A stretch of DNA of 64,000 bases from Paulinella micropora (taxonomy: Eukaryota > Cercozoa > Imbricatea > Euglyphida), in NCBI GenBank assembly GCA_009731375.1, contig BJOX01000206.1, positions 528,437 through 592,436 on the forward strand. Reading direction: 5' to 3'. The position numbers and the translations under genes were made by a program. Below are positions 33,172-43,899 of the stretch, in pieces. Positions within the stretch are counted from its first letter, which is position 1; each line of letters starts with the position of its first letter. The notes below the pieces were generated by a model. The model was not told the DNA's origin and ran no database searches. It worked only from the letters and a program-made list of their open reading frames with translations.

Positions 33172-33334
33172 CCCTTCCGCCCCCCCCCCNNNNNNNNNNN
33201 NNNNNNNNNNNNNNNNNNNNNNNNNNNNNNNNNNNNNNNNNNNNNNNNNNNNNNNNNNNNNNNNNNNNNNNNNNGGCCCCCCCCCCCCTCTCCCCGGCCA
33301 GACCGTGGCGGCACCCACCGGCCGGTCCGGCCCG

Positions 33335-35394
33335 CTACGCCCAAGCCCCGCGGCATTCGGCCAGGGTGGCCTGCCGGGGATTCTGCCAGTACCAAACCCA
33401 ACAATCCCGCGCCAGGGGCAGCTGGAGCACCCCCTCGGGCAAGCCCTGGCCGGTCGGAAAGTCGCAGACCCGCCAGAAGTAGCAGAGCGGCGAGTAGCTG
33501 AGGTCGGCGGAGCCCGGCCAGAGCGGGACCCCCGCGGTGAGCTGTTGGTAGTACCGTGCGCAGGTCTCGGGGTTCAGGGGCTTCGGCAGGGGCAGGGCGG
33601 GCAGCAAGGCCAGCAGCTCCCTGCACAGCTTCGCCACGTCCTCGTCCGCGAGCCCCGTGCCCACCGGTAGTAGATCGACCTCGCGTTCCCCGCCCGGCAG
33701 GGCGCGGTGCTTGAGCACGCAGCAGACGGGCGCGCCTACCCGCGCCACCCCGTCCGAACCACGGAAACCCGGGCCCGCACGGCCAGTTCCCCTAGGCCCG
33801 GCCGCCCCTTCCCCGGGGCGAGGAGGAAGGTGAGGCGCAGGTAGCCGCGGGCCGGCCGCCCGCGGTGGCGTGCCTCCCGCTCGTGCAGGGGCTTAGCGGG
33901 GGTGGTGTCGGTTTGCCAGTGGCCCGGGTACAAGAAGTGTTCGGCCAGCAGGGGCTGCGGATAAGCTGGGTCGTACAGGTTCTGGTTCGCCAAGGACAAG
34001 ACGGTGCCGTCGACGACGAGCAGGGGCAGGTCGGGGCCGGCCGGCCGGCCCGGCACGAGCCGCGCCGCCAGCCACGCCCTCGGGACCAACGGACAAAATA
34101 CGTGGCAGAGGTCAGGGCCGCGCAGGGCCTCGGGAGGGATCTCCTGGTTGCTTCGCAGTTTGTGTCCCTTTTTTTCTCGCTCAAACTCCGACGCGGCCGC
34201 CACGGAAATTTCGCGTGGACAATGGCAATCAGCAAAGGACGTACTGCCTACCGCGAGCGCCAGCTCGTAGTAGTAGCGCGCACACAGCACGAGCAACGCC
34301 AGCAAGGGCGGCAAACCCCCCGCTTCGGTGACGCCGCGCTCGTCCAGAGCTTCGCACCAGCACAGAAATTGCTGGAACTGCAGGTAGCAAGTGAGGGCCA
34401 GGCTCTCGCAGTCGTCCACGCGAGCCATGACGTGCTCGCCGGCGGGGAGGTCCAGGGTGTGTTGCACCTGGTCGCACTCCTCGGTCTGGTGCGGCGCCCC
34501 CTGGGGCGGGGGGCGGGTGCAGACATCGAAGTACGCCTGCGCCCGCGCAAACACGCCGGCCACGTCCGCCAGGGCCTCGGCCGCCAGGGCCAACAACCGC
34601 AGGAGCGCACCGCCCGGCCGGAACAGCGCGGGATCGCTCTGGTTCGTCCGGAGCAGCTCCAGCCACTCCCACGGCCGCCGGGCTTTCAGGTCCGGGTGTT
34701 GCCAGACCAGCGCCTCTGTTACGCCCAGGCGCCGCCAGGCCCAGGCGCAGTGGTAGGCCCAGTGGCAGAGCCCCGGGTCGCGCATGGCGGCCCGCCACGG
34801 GTTCTTCCCCCGCGGCGCGCGGGGCCCGAGCGCCGGGAGCGGCGCGCGCCACACGCGCTGGCGCAGCAGCTCCAGGTACAGCGCCCCCGGCATGCGGCTG
34901 TGGAAGGAGTTGCAGTAGAAATAGTTGAGGTGCATGGTACGCGACGCGATATCCACAAATTGGATGCTCGTGTCACTCACACAAGCATTAGCGGCTAAGC
35001 ACATGGCTTCTAGACGCTGGCTAAGTTCTAGCCTCTTGGCCCCGACCGCCGACGCTCTGGGCCAAGAGTCGGCCGAGATTTGCAAGATGGGCCCGTCGTG
35101 GGGGCTGGGGCTGTAACCGTCTGACCACAGCAGCGTAGAGTCCACTAAGCTGAGGCCGTAACGGCTAAACTCCTCGTTCAGGGGCACCTGCCCGTACACG
35201 CTGACGGTGATGGGCCGCTCGGGACTGCCGGGCACAGGAAACTGGAGCTGCCAGTTTCCTGTGTCCGAGGTTTTCAGTTCTACCTGCCGGGCCGCTCGGT
35301 CGGCAGCGGGGTACTCTAGCAAGCACCAGAGCTTGGCGTAGCAGCTAGGTAGGCCTCGCAGCAAGGTCAAGGTAAAAGAGAGTTGGTCGCCCAT
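33335..35394 (-). CDS. Large protein with a possible papain-like/transglutaminase-like triad, one frameshift
   Basis: Starts at ATG 35394 (MGDQLSFTLTLLRG). The first frame ends at 33736; sequence of the same kind continues in another frame (PVCCVLKHRALPGG) to 33335, so one indel near 33750 joins about 685 residues. In the middle lies ARVDDCESLALTC, later LCHVFCPLVPRAW, then LLVVDGTVLSL. This order (Cys in a DC-E context, His, then Asp before Gly-Thr) is the arrangement of papain/transglutaminase-fold cysteine enzymes. If real, it could be a viral protease. The N-terminal 250 residues and C-terminal 200 are unassigned. The shift lies in G/C-rich sequence and may be a sequence error. The enzyme call is tentative. 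Confidence 0.5.
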
Positions 35395-35916
35395 GCTGCG
35401 CCAGCTGCCAAACGTAGCAGCAACCAAGTGGGGTGGGGGGAGGGGCGAGCTCCCTCTCCTGCCGTTCCCCTCTCTCTCTCCCCCCCGAACAGCAGCCAAC
35501 CACCGCGCTTACGACAAGACGTCACGGGGCGCTCGCGCGCGGGCGGGCACCTTGGGCCCGACCCTTCCCCTCCCCCTCCCCAAAGCTACGACTGCTTCTC
35601 CCTCCCGGCCCNNNNNNNNNNNNNNNNNNNNNNNNNNNNNNNNNNNNNNNNNNNNNNNNNNNNNNNNNNNNNNNNNNNNNNNNNNNNNNNNNNNNNNNNN
35701 NNNNNNNNNNNNNNNNNNNNNNNNNNNNNNNNNNNNNNNNNNNNNNNNNNNNNNNNNCCTCCAAAGTCCGCTGTTTTTTTTGGCGGGGGTGTGTGGGCGC
35801 GCTAGCTACAAGTTTTTTTTTCCTGTGCGGCTTGGGTAGCTTTTTTTCGGTAGTGGTTCTGGCGAGAGGAGCCAGCTTCTTGGCCGCCCGTGCAGACTAC
35901 AAAGACCAGCAGGGGC
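35395..35916. other. Spacer with gap 35612-35757
   Basis: Divergent promoter region between the minus-strand gene at 35394 and the glycoprotein gene at 35917, interrupted by about 146 N. Poly-T runs at about 35773-35780, 35813-35821 and 35843-35849 precede the glycoprotein gene. No gene seen. Confidence 0.8.
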
Positions 35917-36908
35917 ATGTGGGCGCTGTGCGGGAGTGTGCTGTGCGGGCTGGCGCGGGCGGTGCCGTGGGGCGACGCCGAGGCGTACGCCCGGGTGCGG
36001 TCCGTGGTCCCGTGGGGCGGGGGCAGCCAGGTCCGGCTGCAGGTGCAGTCGCGCGGTTGTACCGACAGCGTGTGCCGGGTGCGTGCCGAGTACAGCCCGC
36101 CCGGCTCCACCGAGCGGTTGCAGTTCACGCTAGCCGTGGCGGCGCCCTACGTCGAGTACAGCGACGTTGAGCTGCTGGGCTTCAGCCCGTCGTGGACGCG
36201 TGTGGTGACGGCGGCGGTTTCTTTGAGCGACGACCTGGACGGGGGCCTGCTGGCGCGCAGCGTGGACGACTTCCTGGCCCTGAGCGCCGAGCCCCTCTCG
36301 AAAAACAACACCAACTCGAGCCTGGCCAAATCGCTGCAGGACCCGGGCCCCCCGCCCGCGCCGTTCCAGACGAACGGCTCCGGCACGGCCGACGTGATGC
36401 GGAACGCGTTCGATGCGCTGGCCGGGGCGGGCGTGTCGCCCGGGCGGCGCCGGGCCCTGCTGCAAACGGCCACCGACATCGCCGACACGCTGACGCTGGC
36501 CAACATCACGACCCTGTGCACGCAGTTCGCGGACGCGTGGCGAGAGCTGAAGCAGCAGAGCCTGGACGCCGCGGCGGCGGTGAATCAGNNNNNNNNNNTT
36601 CTGCCGCCCGGCCGACAACGACACGGCCGCGGGGTACTGGCTGGTGGAGTGCTACTGCGGCCGCCCGGCGCTCGACACGGCGGCCTGGCGGGCGGCCGGG
36701 GTCGGGCCCGACCTGCAGGCGGAGCTCGTGGGCGCCTTGCAGGCCTACTGCGCCGGGCCCCGCGCCCTGAACTCGGCGTGGGTCAACGTCGCCAACAGCG
36801 TGCTGCAGCGGCACATGACGTGGCCGTACCTGCGCGCGCTGCTGGACGCGGGGCTGCGGGCCCGCGAGGCGGCCGTGCTGGACCGGCTGCTGGGCCCGCA
36901 CCTGTACT
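35917..36908 (+). CDS. Second secreted glycoprotein, fragmentary (gap 36589-36598)
   Basis: Starts at ATG 35917 with a short signal peptide (WALCGSVLCGLARA). About 224 residues precede a 10-N gap; after it the frame continues for about 100 residues and then runs without warning into AT-rich polymerase sequence at about 36908. Sequons occur (NTNSS, NGS, NIT). The segment GRRRALLQT followed by NITTLCTQ parallels GRRRLQ followed by NIAQLCTQ in the 10518 glycoprotein, in the same order, so the two are likely paralogues. A further GC-rich piece at 37087-37300 probably belongs to this gene. The 3' end is not resolved. Confidence 0.6.
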
Positions 36909-39900
36909 TTGCTGGCTTGTTTGTAGTATGAACTATGCTGAAATGATCAATGTTTTGCTGTTTGCTATTTCGTGATAAATGAATTTTCTTCGTTTGAAAA
37001 TCTCTAACATTTTCAATGCTTTCACCTAAATCCATCTTTTCATATATTTCTGGATTTAATCCTTTTGAATTCAACCNNNNNNNNNNCTCAACTCCTCCCG
37101 GGAGTTTACGGACGAGTGGAACAGCATGGTGAACGTGTACAAGGAGCGCAACGCGGACATCAAGGACGCGCGCGACGGCGTGGTGGGCCTGCTGAACCTG
37201 GTGGACAACGCGACCAAGGGGCTGGAGCAACAGCTGGAAAGGACCACGAGCTTTTACACGAGCTGGTGGCAAAGCACGTGGGCCTGGTCAAGAACACGAC
37301 NNNNNNNNNNTATCTCTTTTTACTTCTTCATTTTCGTAGCATTCAATTATATGAACTCCTTTGTCTTCATGTTTCAAGTCGTTCTTAGTAAGGTAAGGGA
37401 GAAAGGCTTCATTCGTTGTAAATTATAACATATACAATTTAGGAGCAATCCATATTCCTCTTATTATCTTACAACAATCTCCTAAGTCGTCTGTTATTCC
37501 ACCAAGAGATTTATCACCAAGTCTTTTGATTAGTTTGGCGAACATAACATGCAACACTAGACTATCGGTATCGGTGTAATAGAAATCAGCCTCTATGTCT
37601 TTATTTGGATTAGCATCTTTTATGTAGTTATACATAATTCGCCTGCTATATGCTAGAATGAAAGCCCCGTAGTGAGAAGGTTTGGTTATGCTCTCTTCAA
37701 TTATTTCTTCCTTTCTAGGAATTCCAGATACATGCCATAGTTTGTTTCCGTCTTTATCTTTGAATTCAACCACATCGGATACATAATTTTTCGTCCAAAA
37801 TTTCCAATACTCGTCATTTGATTTAATATTTTCTGCTTCTGTTGGGATAGGTCGTTGTATCATCTTTCCGTATAACGAATTCATAAATAGTTTGGCTAAT
37901 AAATATTGCGGTGTGCCTTTCTCGCTATTCTCTTTCGCCTTAAACATTTCTCATATATATTCTTTGAATACTGGTTCTGCCTCCTCTTTATGAATTGTTA
38001 TGTCGTAGCCTTCCTTAATCATATTTTCAATATCAACACTTGTAAGCCATTGGTCTTTCATATCGGCTAAATTCCACTTTAATGAACCCATTTAATTTCT
38101 CTGTCCTATTCTTGAATGTAATATGTCTTTTGGTGAGATGTAATCAACATTGTAAATACCGATAGGAAGATTATTATAATCAAATGGTGCGATAGCCAGT
38201 TTAATTTCTCCAACCATAAATAAATTAAGCATCGCTGTTGGGTATAAAGATGCGACATCCGCATCAACTAAATAATCGGTTAATTCGTCAAATGTGATTT
38301 TCCCCGCTAAGTAGTCCTTGTATTGTTTTGAAATAAATCTTTTATTGCTTGGATATGTTCTTGCTCCGATAACCGCTTTTCTAAACGCTTTCTCTTGTTC
38401 AATAGTTGGAAGTCTTACATCATGCTTACTATCAATCATTTTCTTCCAGATATTGAAGGCGAGGCTTGAAGTTGAAATGTATGAAGTTAAATTCACCGAG
38501 TGTTTTTCAAATATCTCTGTGTTTATTTTGTCATATAACTCTTTTAACCCCATAACATCACACTTCAAATATTCAAGACACTTATTTCTTAATTCTTCCC
38601 TCATTGTTTCCCAAGTAGATGCCTTGTCGTGGTCAAAATCTCCTTTAAGAGTTTTACATTTCATATTTTCTAAGTCTTCTTTTAATGTCCCCTGAGTATG
38701 CTTACACATATCCAACATTTTAATATTTTCAAATTGTAAAGAGATTATTGACCCGTTATTAATCATATGTGATTTTGGTTTAATACCTCTTCTTATTAAT
38801 TCTTGTTTAATAAAGTAGTGGTCTAAGTTCGCCCCGTCAAACCCATTCACGTATAAAATTAGTGCTTCTTCATCTTTCTTCTTTTTCTTTCTTACTCCTG
38901 CTACTTTCTTGACCTGGATTATGTGGTTGTTTGCTAGCCCATTCTAATGCTAACTTTCTTCCTCTCTCCAAGAGTAAATCAAGAAATTTAGAAATACAAT
39001 CTATACCAGCGTAATATTTAAATCCTTCCGTTCCCTGAGCATATCCGACTATATAACAATCGTGTATATCAAAGCCCTCGGAAATCGTTTTGCTTCTCCA
39101 AGTTTCTAAGTCGTAATGAAGGATTTCATCTTTATTATTATATTTTTCTTTATGAGACTTCGTTATTAAATGTCTCTTTCCATTCTTTAATATTTCTCTA
39201 TTTGCATAATTAATAACTTTTGGATTACAAGTATGTTTGTAAAATACTTAGTTAAGCATTTTTCATATTTCTTTTTACCTCTTTTAATTAATCCAAAATA
39301 GTGGTTATTCTCTAAGTAAATCATAATATCCGCTTCTTCTCCTATTTCGTTTGTGCTTATTGTCTCCTTTGTTAGAGAATTTGTTATTTCGTATGTCTTC
39401 GCTTCCTTTATCAAAGTATTAAGGATTTTTACGGCGGTAGAGAATGGAATTGGGCATTCGTTAGAAAGATTGAATTGTTCCCTAATATCATTGCATCTTT
39501 TTCTGTTAATGAGTGGCATATTAAGAATGTCTTTACACAGGAAGAATAAACAATTATTATTTTTGCTAGCGGGAGATATTAATATACTTTCCTCATATTT
39601 CGTTTGTTTGCTTTTGTATTTTCCCTCATAACAACCACCTCCGTTTTCTTGAACTACTACTACCTTAGCATATTCAATAATCCGGTCATAACCTAATCCA
39701 GATGCTTCAATATTGCTTATGTTGAACTCATTCAACATTTCAATAAAATCATCATAGTTTTTTATTTGAAAAGAATTAAATGTTTTCTTTTTATAATATC
39801 TATTTAATTCTTCGTGGTCAGTTATATAGGTAATAGTAATATGAACATCTGCATTTCCTGTCATCCCATTTCTTTTAGCATCTAATAGTATAGGAAGTAG

Positions 39901-40116
39901 AACCTCTCGCTCTAATGAGTCAGTATCATAAAAGTTTATGTCTAATCCTTGCTTCTCGTATGTAAGAGAGTTTAATCTATTGTCTCGTCTAGATTTTAAC
40001 TCTACTACTTTGAATTCCCTTTTGTTTTCTCTAATTGTAGTTTTCCTCAAATTCGCCCTTACCTTCGCTAGTTCTACATTTTCCTTCGTTGGTCTGGGCG
40101 GTAATAGTGGTGGCAT
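36908..40116 (-). pseudogene. polB: Protein-primed family B DNA polymerase, broken and interrupted by a foreign fragment
   Basis: Minus strand from ATG 40116. After a 290-residue N-terminal region come exonuclease motifs (HYDLETW near 39100, then NGFDGANLDHYF near 38845), polymerase motif A DADVASLYPTAM (about 38230-38268), motif B LFMNSLYGKM (about 37865-37895), motif C YTDTDSL (about 37560-37580) and the C-terminal KKIHLSRNSKQQN (36980-37020). This is the organisation of polymerases of polintons, virophages and linear plasmids, which start synthesis from a terminal protein. Breaks: frameshifts near 39243, 38915 and 37432, in-frame TAA at 38092 and TGA at 37948, and a GC-rich insert between two gaps (37077-37310). 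Catalytic motifs are intact, so decay, if real, is recent. Confidence 0.8.
37087..37300 (+). CDS. Misplaced glycoprotein coiled-coil fragment
   Basis: 214 bp of GC-rich sequence between two 10-N gaps encode a sequon and a helical stretch (EFTDEWNSMVNVYKERNAD) with heptad character. Composition and style match the glycoproteins at 10518 and 35917, not the AT-rich polymerase on either side. Most likely a contig of the 35917 gene placed in the wrong position. Confidence 0.45.
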
Positions 40117-40268
40117 ATTTTACTTTTAAATTAGTGTGGATATAAAAACAATGAAATAAATTAAATTGTTTTACCGATATATAAATATAAATTGTCTTAC
40201 CCTTAACATAAAATTCATTTTATTTACCACAAAAAATAATTTTTCCTTTTTTGTTTGTTTTTTTTGTT

Positions 40269-40436
40269 TTATGCTCCTCTCGCCTTCATTTCTTCATATT
40301 CCTTAAGTTTTCTATTTCGTTCTTTCAATTTTTCCTTCCTTCTTATATTTACTTCTTCGCGGTGCTTATGATAATAAGTCAATGCTTTTTCATTATTCGC
40401 CTTTCGTTTGTCCTCTGGTGTAGCCAAAGTGGCACT
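40269..40436 (-). CDS. Small highly charged protein (partial), at the AT-rich edge
   Basis: On the minus strand, the AT-rich part encodes a Lys/Glu/Arg-rich helix (KALTYYHKHREEVNIRRKEK) ending KARGA. Similar short charged helical proteins are common next to polymerases in polinton-like elements. The frame continues to 40547 into GC-rich sequence that reads better on the plus strand, so the N-terminus is probably chimeric. Confidence 0.35.
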   Translation of the reverse strand, partial: SATLATPEDKRKANNEKALTYYHKHREEVNIRRKEKLKERNRKLKEYEEMKARGA

Positions 40437-40683
40437 GGACTCGGCCGGCCCGACCAAAGATAAATTGAGGCTACTTTCGCTCGTGCTGGCAGCCGTCTGG
40501 TTATCAGGCGTGATAGACAAACAAGAAGAAGGCTTCCTGGGCGGCAAAGTGTGGTGGGCCGAGAACCGTGTGATTCACGGGATTCTCTATTTGATTTTCG
40601 CAGTTACTGGGAAAGGAGAACTACTAATAACAGATGCCGTGCTGGCTACCTACTTTGGCTTCCAGCATTTTAGCAGAGAATGA
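40408..40683 (+). CDS. Small membrane protein
   Basis: 91 residues or fewer; the first part overlaps the composition break at about 40430, so the true start may be missing. Two hydrophobic segments are seen (LLSLVLAAVWLSGVI, and HGILYLIFAV), then LITDAVLATYFGFQ. It ends 22 nt before the ribonucleotide reductase start. Probably a small virion or host-membrane protein; family unknown. Confidence 0.45.
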   Translation: MSSGVAKVALDSAGPTKDKLRLLSLVLAAVWLSGVIDKQEEGFLGGKVWWAENRVIHGILYLIFAVTGKGELLITDAVLATYFGFQHFSRE

Positions 40684-40704
40684 TTTTTTTCTCTTGTGTC
40701 ATTA

Positions 40705-43022
40705 ATGCAAGCACGCGCAAATGCAATCCGAAAAAGAGATGGCTCGTTGGAGCCGATTTTTTTTGACAAAGTGCTGCATCGCATCTCGCTCCTCGCAACT
40801 GATCTGCCAGGCGCGAGCGCGGTCGAGGTGGCCCGACAAACAATTGCGGGCATACGAGAAGGAATCTCGACCTCTGAGCTGGATGCTCAGGCAGCCGCGA
40901 GCTGTGCCAGCCTGGCCTCGTACCATCCTGATTATGCACTGCTCGGTGGCAGAATCGTTGCTAGCGACCTCCAAAAAAGTTGTCCTGTCACGTTTCGGGA
41001 CGCGATGGACCGTCTGCGCCTGTCGTTGGTGCCATCGTTCTCTGTCTTTGTCGACAAGCACCAGGCTGCTTTAAACGAGACAGTTATTCCCGAAAGAGAC
41101 CTCAATTTCGACTACTTCGGAATCAGCACGCTCAAGCAAGGCTACCTTCTTAGAGACGCCGACGACAAGATTTGCGAGACGCCGCAATATTTGTACATGC
41201 GACTCGCGGTGGCGCTTNNNNNNNNNNTTTGTACATGCGACTCGCGTTGGCGCTTCACCACGGCCCGGAAGAAAGCGAAGACACTGTCTTGCGCAAGATA
41301 CGCGAGACCCACAATCTCTTAAGTGCTGGCCTGTACAGCCATGCTTCACCAACTATGTTCAACGCTGGCCTGTGCCGGAACCAGCAGCTGGCTTCGTGTT
41401 TCCTGTTGCCGGTTCGAGAAGACAGTCTCACAGGGATCTTCGAAACCGTGAAGGACTGCGCTGTCATTTCAAAACACGCAGGAGGTATTGGGTTGTACAT
41501 CGGCAACGTGCGAGCGGCAGGATCGAAGATCTACGGGACGGGGGGCAAAAGCGACGGGATTCTGCCACTCGCGCGTATTTTGAACGAGACGAGTCGTTAC
41601 GCCAATCAGTCAGGACGTAGGAAAGGGGCGTTTGCTGTGTACATGGCCCCTTGGCACAAGGACATCTACGACTTCCTTGCCTTGCGCCAGAATACAGGTG
41701 CAGCGGAAACGAGAGCACGGGATCTGTTTACAGCGCTGATGATACCAAATCTCTTTATGGAACGAGTGCACGACGACGGTGACTGGACGTTGTTTTGTCC
41801 GACCGAGGTCCAGGGGCTTGACAATTCATGGGGCAAGTTCTGGGAGTCTCGCTACACAAACGCTGAGAAAACACAACAGGGCCAAAAAGTGAAGGCCAGG
41901 CACCTATGGTCGGCCATTTTAAAAGCCCAAATCGAGACGGGCACGCCGTACATCATTTACCGAGACCACGCCAACGCGAAAAGCAATCAACAGCATACTG
42001 GAATTATTCAGAATTCAAATTTATGCGCGGAGATCATGGAAGTGAGCTCGCCCGAAGAGACAGCCGTCTGTAACCTCGCTTCTCTGTGTCTTCCCCGTTT
42101 TGTCACAGATGACAAGAAAATCGACATCAGCCTCCTCCACTCTGTCACGCGCAGTGCGGTAAGGGCCTTAGACCGCATCATCGACTTGACCACCTACCAC
42201 GTCCCCGAGGCTAAAATGTCAAACTTGGAGCACAGGCCAGTTGGATTGGGCATCTGCGGCCTGGCAGACCTGTTCATGATCTTGGGACTTGGTTTTGAGA
42301 GCCCCGAAGCCGCCGCTCTGAATGACCGTGTAATGCGCGAGATCTACTTTGCCGCGATCACTGCCAGCGTAGATCTCGCGAAAGAAAAGGGACAATACCC
42401 GGCGTTCGAGGGCAGCCCCGTCTCGCAGGGCAAGCTGCAGACGGACCTCTGGGGCGTGGAGCTGAAGTCAGAGCGATGGGTTAGGCTGAAGACAGACATC
42501 AAGGCCCATGGCCTGCGCAACAGCCTCCTGATCGCGCTTATGCCAACGGCGTCCACGAGTCAGATACTCGGAGTGAACGAGAGTTTTGAACCGGTCTACA
42601 GCAATTTAATGGTCAGGCGGACACTGGCCGGGGAACACGCGATACTCAACAAATACCTTGTAAAGGCGCTCGAACAAAGAGCCCTCTGGACCCCAGCGGT
42701 CAGAGCGCAGCTCCTGGCAAACGACGGCTCTGTCCAGAACATCGCAACCATACCAGAGGACGTAAAGCAAGTCTTCAAGACGGTCTTTGAAGTGCCCATG
42801 AAGACACAGCTGCAGCTATCCGCCGGGCGCGGGCCTTACGTGTGCCAGTCCCAGAGCCTCAACGTGTTTTTCGAAAACGTAACCGAGCGCAAACTGTCTA
42901 GTAGTCATTTCTACGCCTGGGAACTAGGCCTAAAGACCGGTTGTTACTACCTTCGAACCAAGGCAGCCACTAGTGCCAAGCAGTCGTGTACCGGTGATGT
43001 GTGTGTCATGTGTACAGTTTAA
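40705..43022 (+). CDS. nrdA: Class I ribonucleoside-diphosphate reductase large subunit
   Basis: Reduces ribonucleotides to deoxyribonucleotides. From ATG 40705 an N-terminal ATP cone is present, followed by the catalytic barrel. Visible residues: the redox Cys in QQLASCFLL, the active-site NLCAEI (Asn, Cys, Glu), the second redox Cys in AVCNLASLC, a radical-transfer region near EPVYSNLMVRR (the single Tyr differs from the usual Tyr pair), and the C-terminal shuttle cysteines in CTGDVCVMCTV. A 10-N gap at 41218-41227 is flanked on both sides by nearly the same 27-28 bp (TTTGTACATGCGACTCGCG), so the gene is very likely continuous and the gap is an unmerged overlap. About 760 residues. The small subunit, needed for the tyrosyl radical, is not in this window. 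Confidence 0.93.
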
Positions 43023-43756
43023 TTAAACCAAATCAGACAAGTCCATGGCACTGGCGCCACCCTCACCGTTTTCATCACCGGACAGAGACACGCCAAAAGC
43101 TTCCTTTTCTGAGAGGTCTTGGTCCGGGTAGCCCAGGCCGGCTTCTTGCTTTCTGATCTGCAGAACGCGCAAGAAAGTGTAACTTTTTCGCCCTTGTTGC
43201 AGAGCGCCGTAGCTTGTACCACCGCCCGCTCCACGTCGCCCTTTTGCAAGGTGGAGACATCTCCGCCTCCGAGGAACCGAGCTCCCGTGACGGTGACGGT
43301 CAGACGAGGTGCCCAGGCGCGGTCCGACTTTTGCGAAGTGCGCAGGCGCGTACAGGGCTGGTAGCAGCATCTGACCTGCTCGTCGCTCTTTGCCATCGGG
43401 CCCGCCCTCTTCATCGTAGGAACAATTTTGTCGCGCTGTTCCACCACGAGGTTGGCAACCTTTTCGTCGATTGAACGCAGCACCTTAAACGCCTGCAGCA
43501 CCTCGCCATACTGTTGCGCGTGTTTGAAGTCGAGGTCAATGGTGGTCTTGGCTGACTTGTTGCCTTGGTCGTACGTCGAGGGGTCCCAACTCAGCTGCAT
43601 GGCGGGCAGAACAAGCGTTAGTGACCTTTCGCCGTAGCACAAATTTGAAAATATGCTCCCATACGCAGTTCTGGGCACGTCCGACAGGCGGAGCTTTTTC
43701 GGGTCTGCGGCCGGGTCAAAGGCCCTGACCTGGTTGTTGTCTAAGACGAGGGACAT
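43023..43756 (-). CDS. Single-stranded DNA-binding-like protein with acidic tail, one frameshift
   Basis: About 245 residues on the minus strand from ATG 43756. Most of the protein is beta-rich (LTLVLPAMQLSWDPS, RAWAPRLTVTVTGARFLGG). A single-base indel in the T5 run at 43184-43188 moves the reading to a frame that ends in an acidic C-terminus (GDENGEGGASAMDLSDLV), the usual partner-binding tail of SSB proteins. Without the shift the C-terminus is basic and Cys-rich and unlike any SSB. Its stop abuts the RNR stop directly; the genes converge with no spacer. Related proteins of large DNA viruses bind single strands at replication forks. The family call is an inference from architecture. Confidence 0.55.
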
Positions 43757-43899
43757 TGGTTGAATTCCGACCTGGATCTCTCTCTCTCTTTAAAGGGGAT
43801 ATACACGCGACTTCTTTTAAATCTCAAACTAAATGGTAGCCGTTTGAAACCCGAAAAAACAGGAAACGGAAATAAACGCGACGCTTACTCAGTCAAAAA
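43757..43899. promoter_or_regulatory. Divergent intergenic region between SSB-like and PCNA-like genes
   Basis: A 143-bp spacer separates two divergent replication genes and so must hold both promoters. It has a (CT)n run at about 43778-43790 and AT-rich words (TTTAAAG, TTTTAAATC). No defined motif can be proved. Confidence 0.4.

Larger units (their letters stand above)
36906..40430. mobile_element. AT-rich block carrying a protein-primed DNA polymerase (virophage/PLV/polinton-type element)
   Basis: From about 36906-37076 and 37311-40430 base composition is visibly AT-rich, in contrast to both sides. The edges are abrupt: near 36908 inside a glycoprotein frame, and near 40430 where GC-rich sequence resumes. 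A 214-bp GC-rich piece (37087-37300) bounded by 10-N gaps sits inside it. All recognisable coding is on the minus strand. No integrase, capsid or terminal inverted repeat is visible. It is either an inserted element or a contig from another source merged during scaffolding. Confidence 0.55.

Noticed and set aside
21040-38094. Alternative genetic code reading TAA, TAG or TGA as amino acids
   Set aside because: All three stop codons occur in frame in some genes and all three also end intact genes nearby (RNR TAA, ATPase-side small gene TGA, mucin-like gene TGA), so reassignment does not explain the pattern.
36906-40430. Complete polinton or virophage
   Set aside because: Only the polymerase and a small charged protein are visible; no capsid, integrase, protease or terminal repeat in the AT-rich block.
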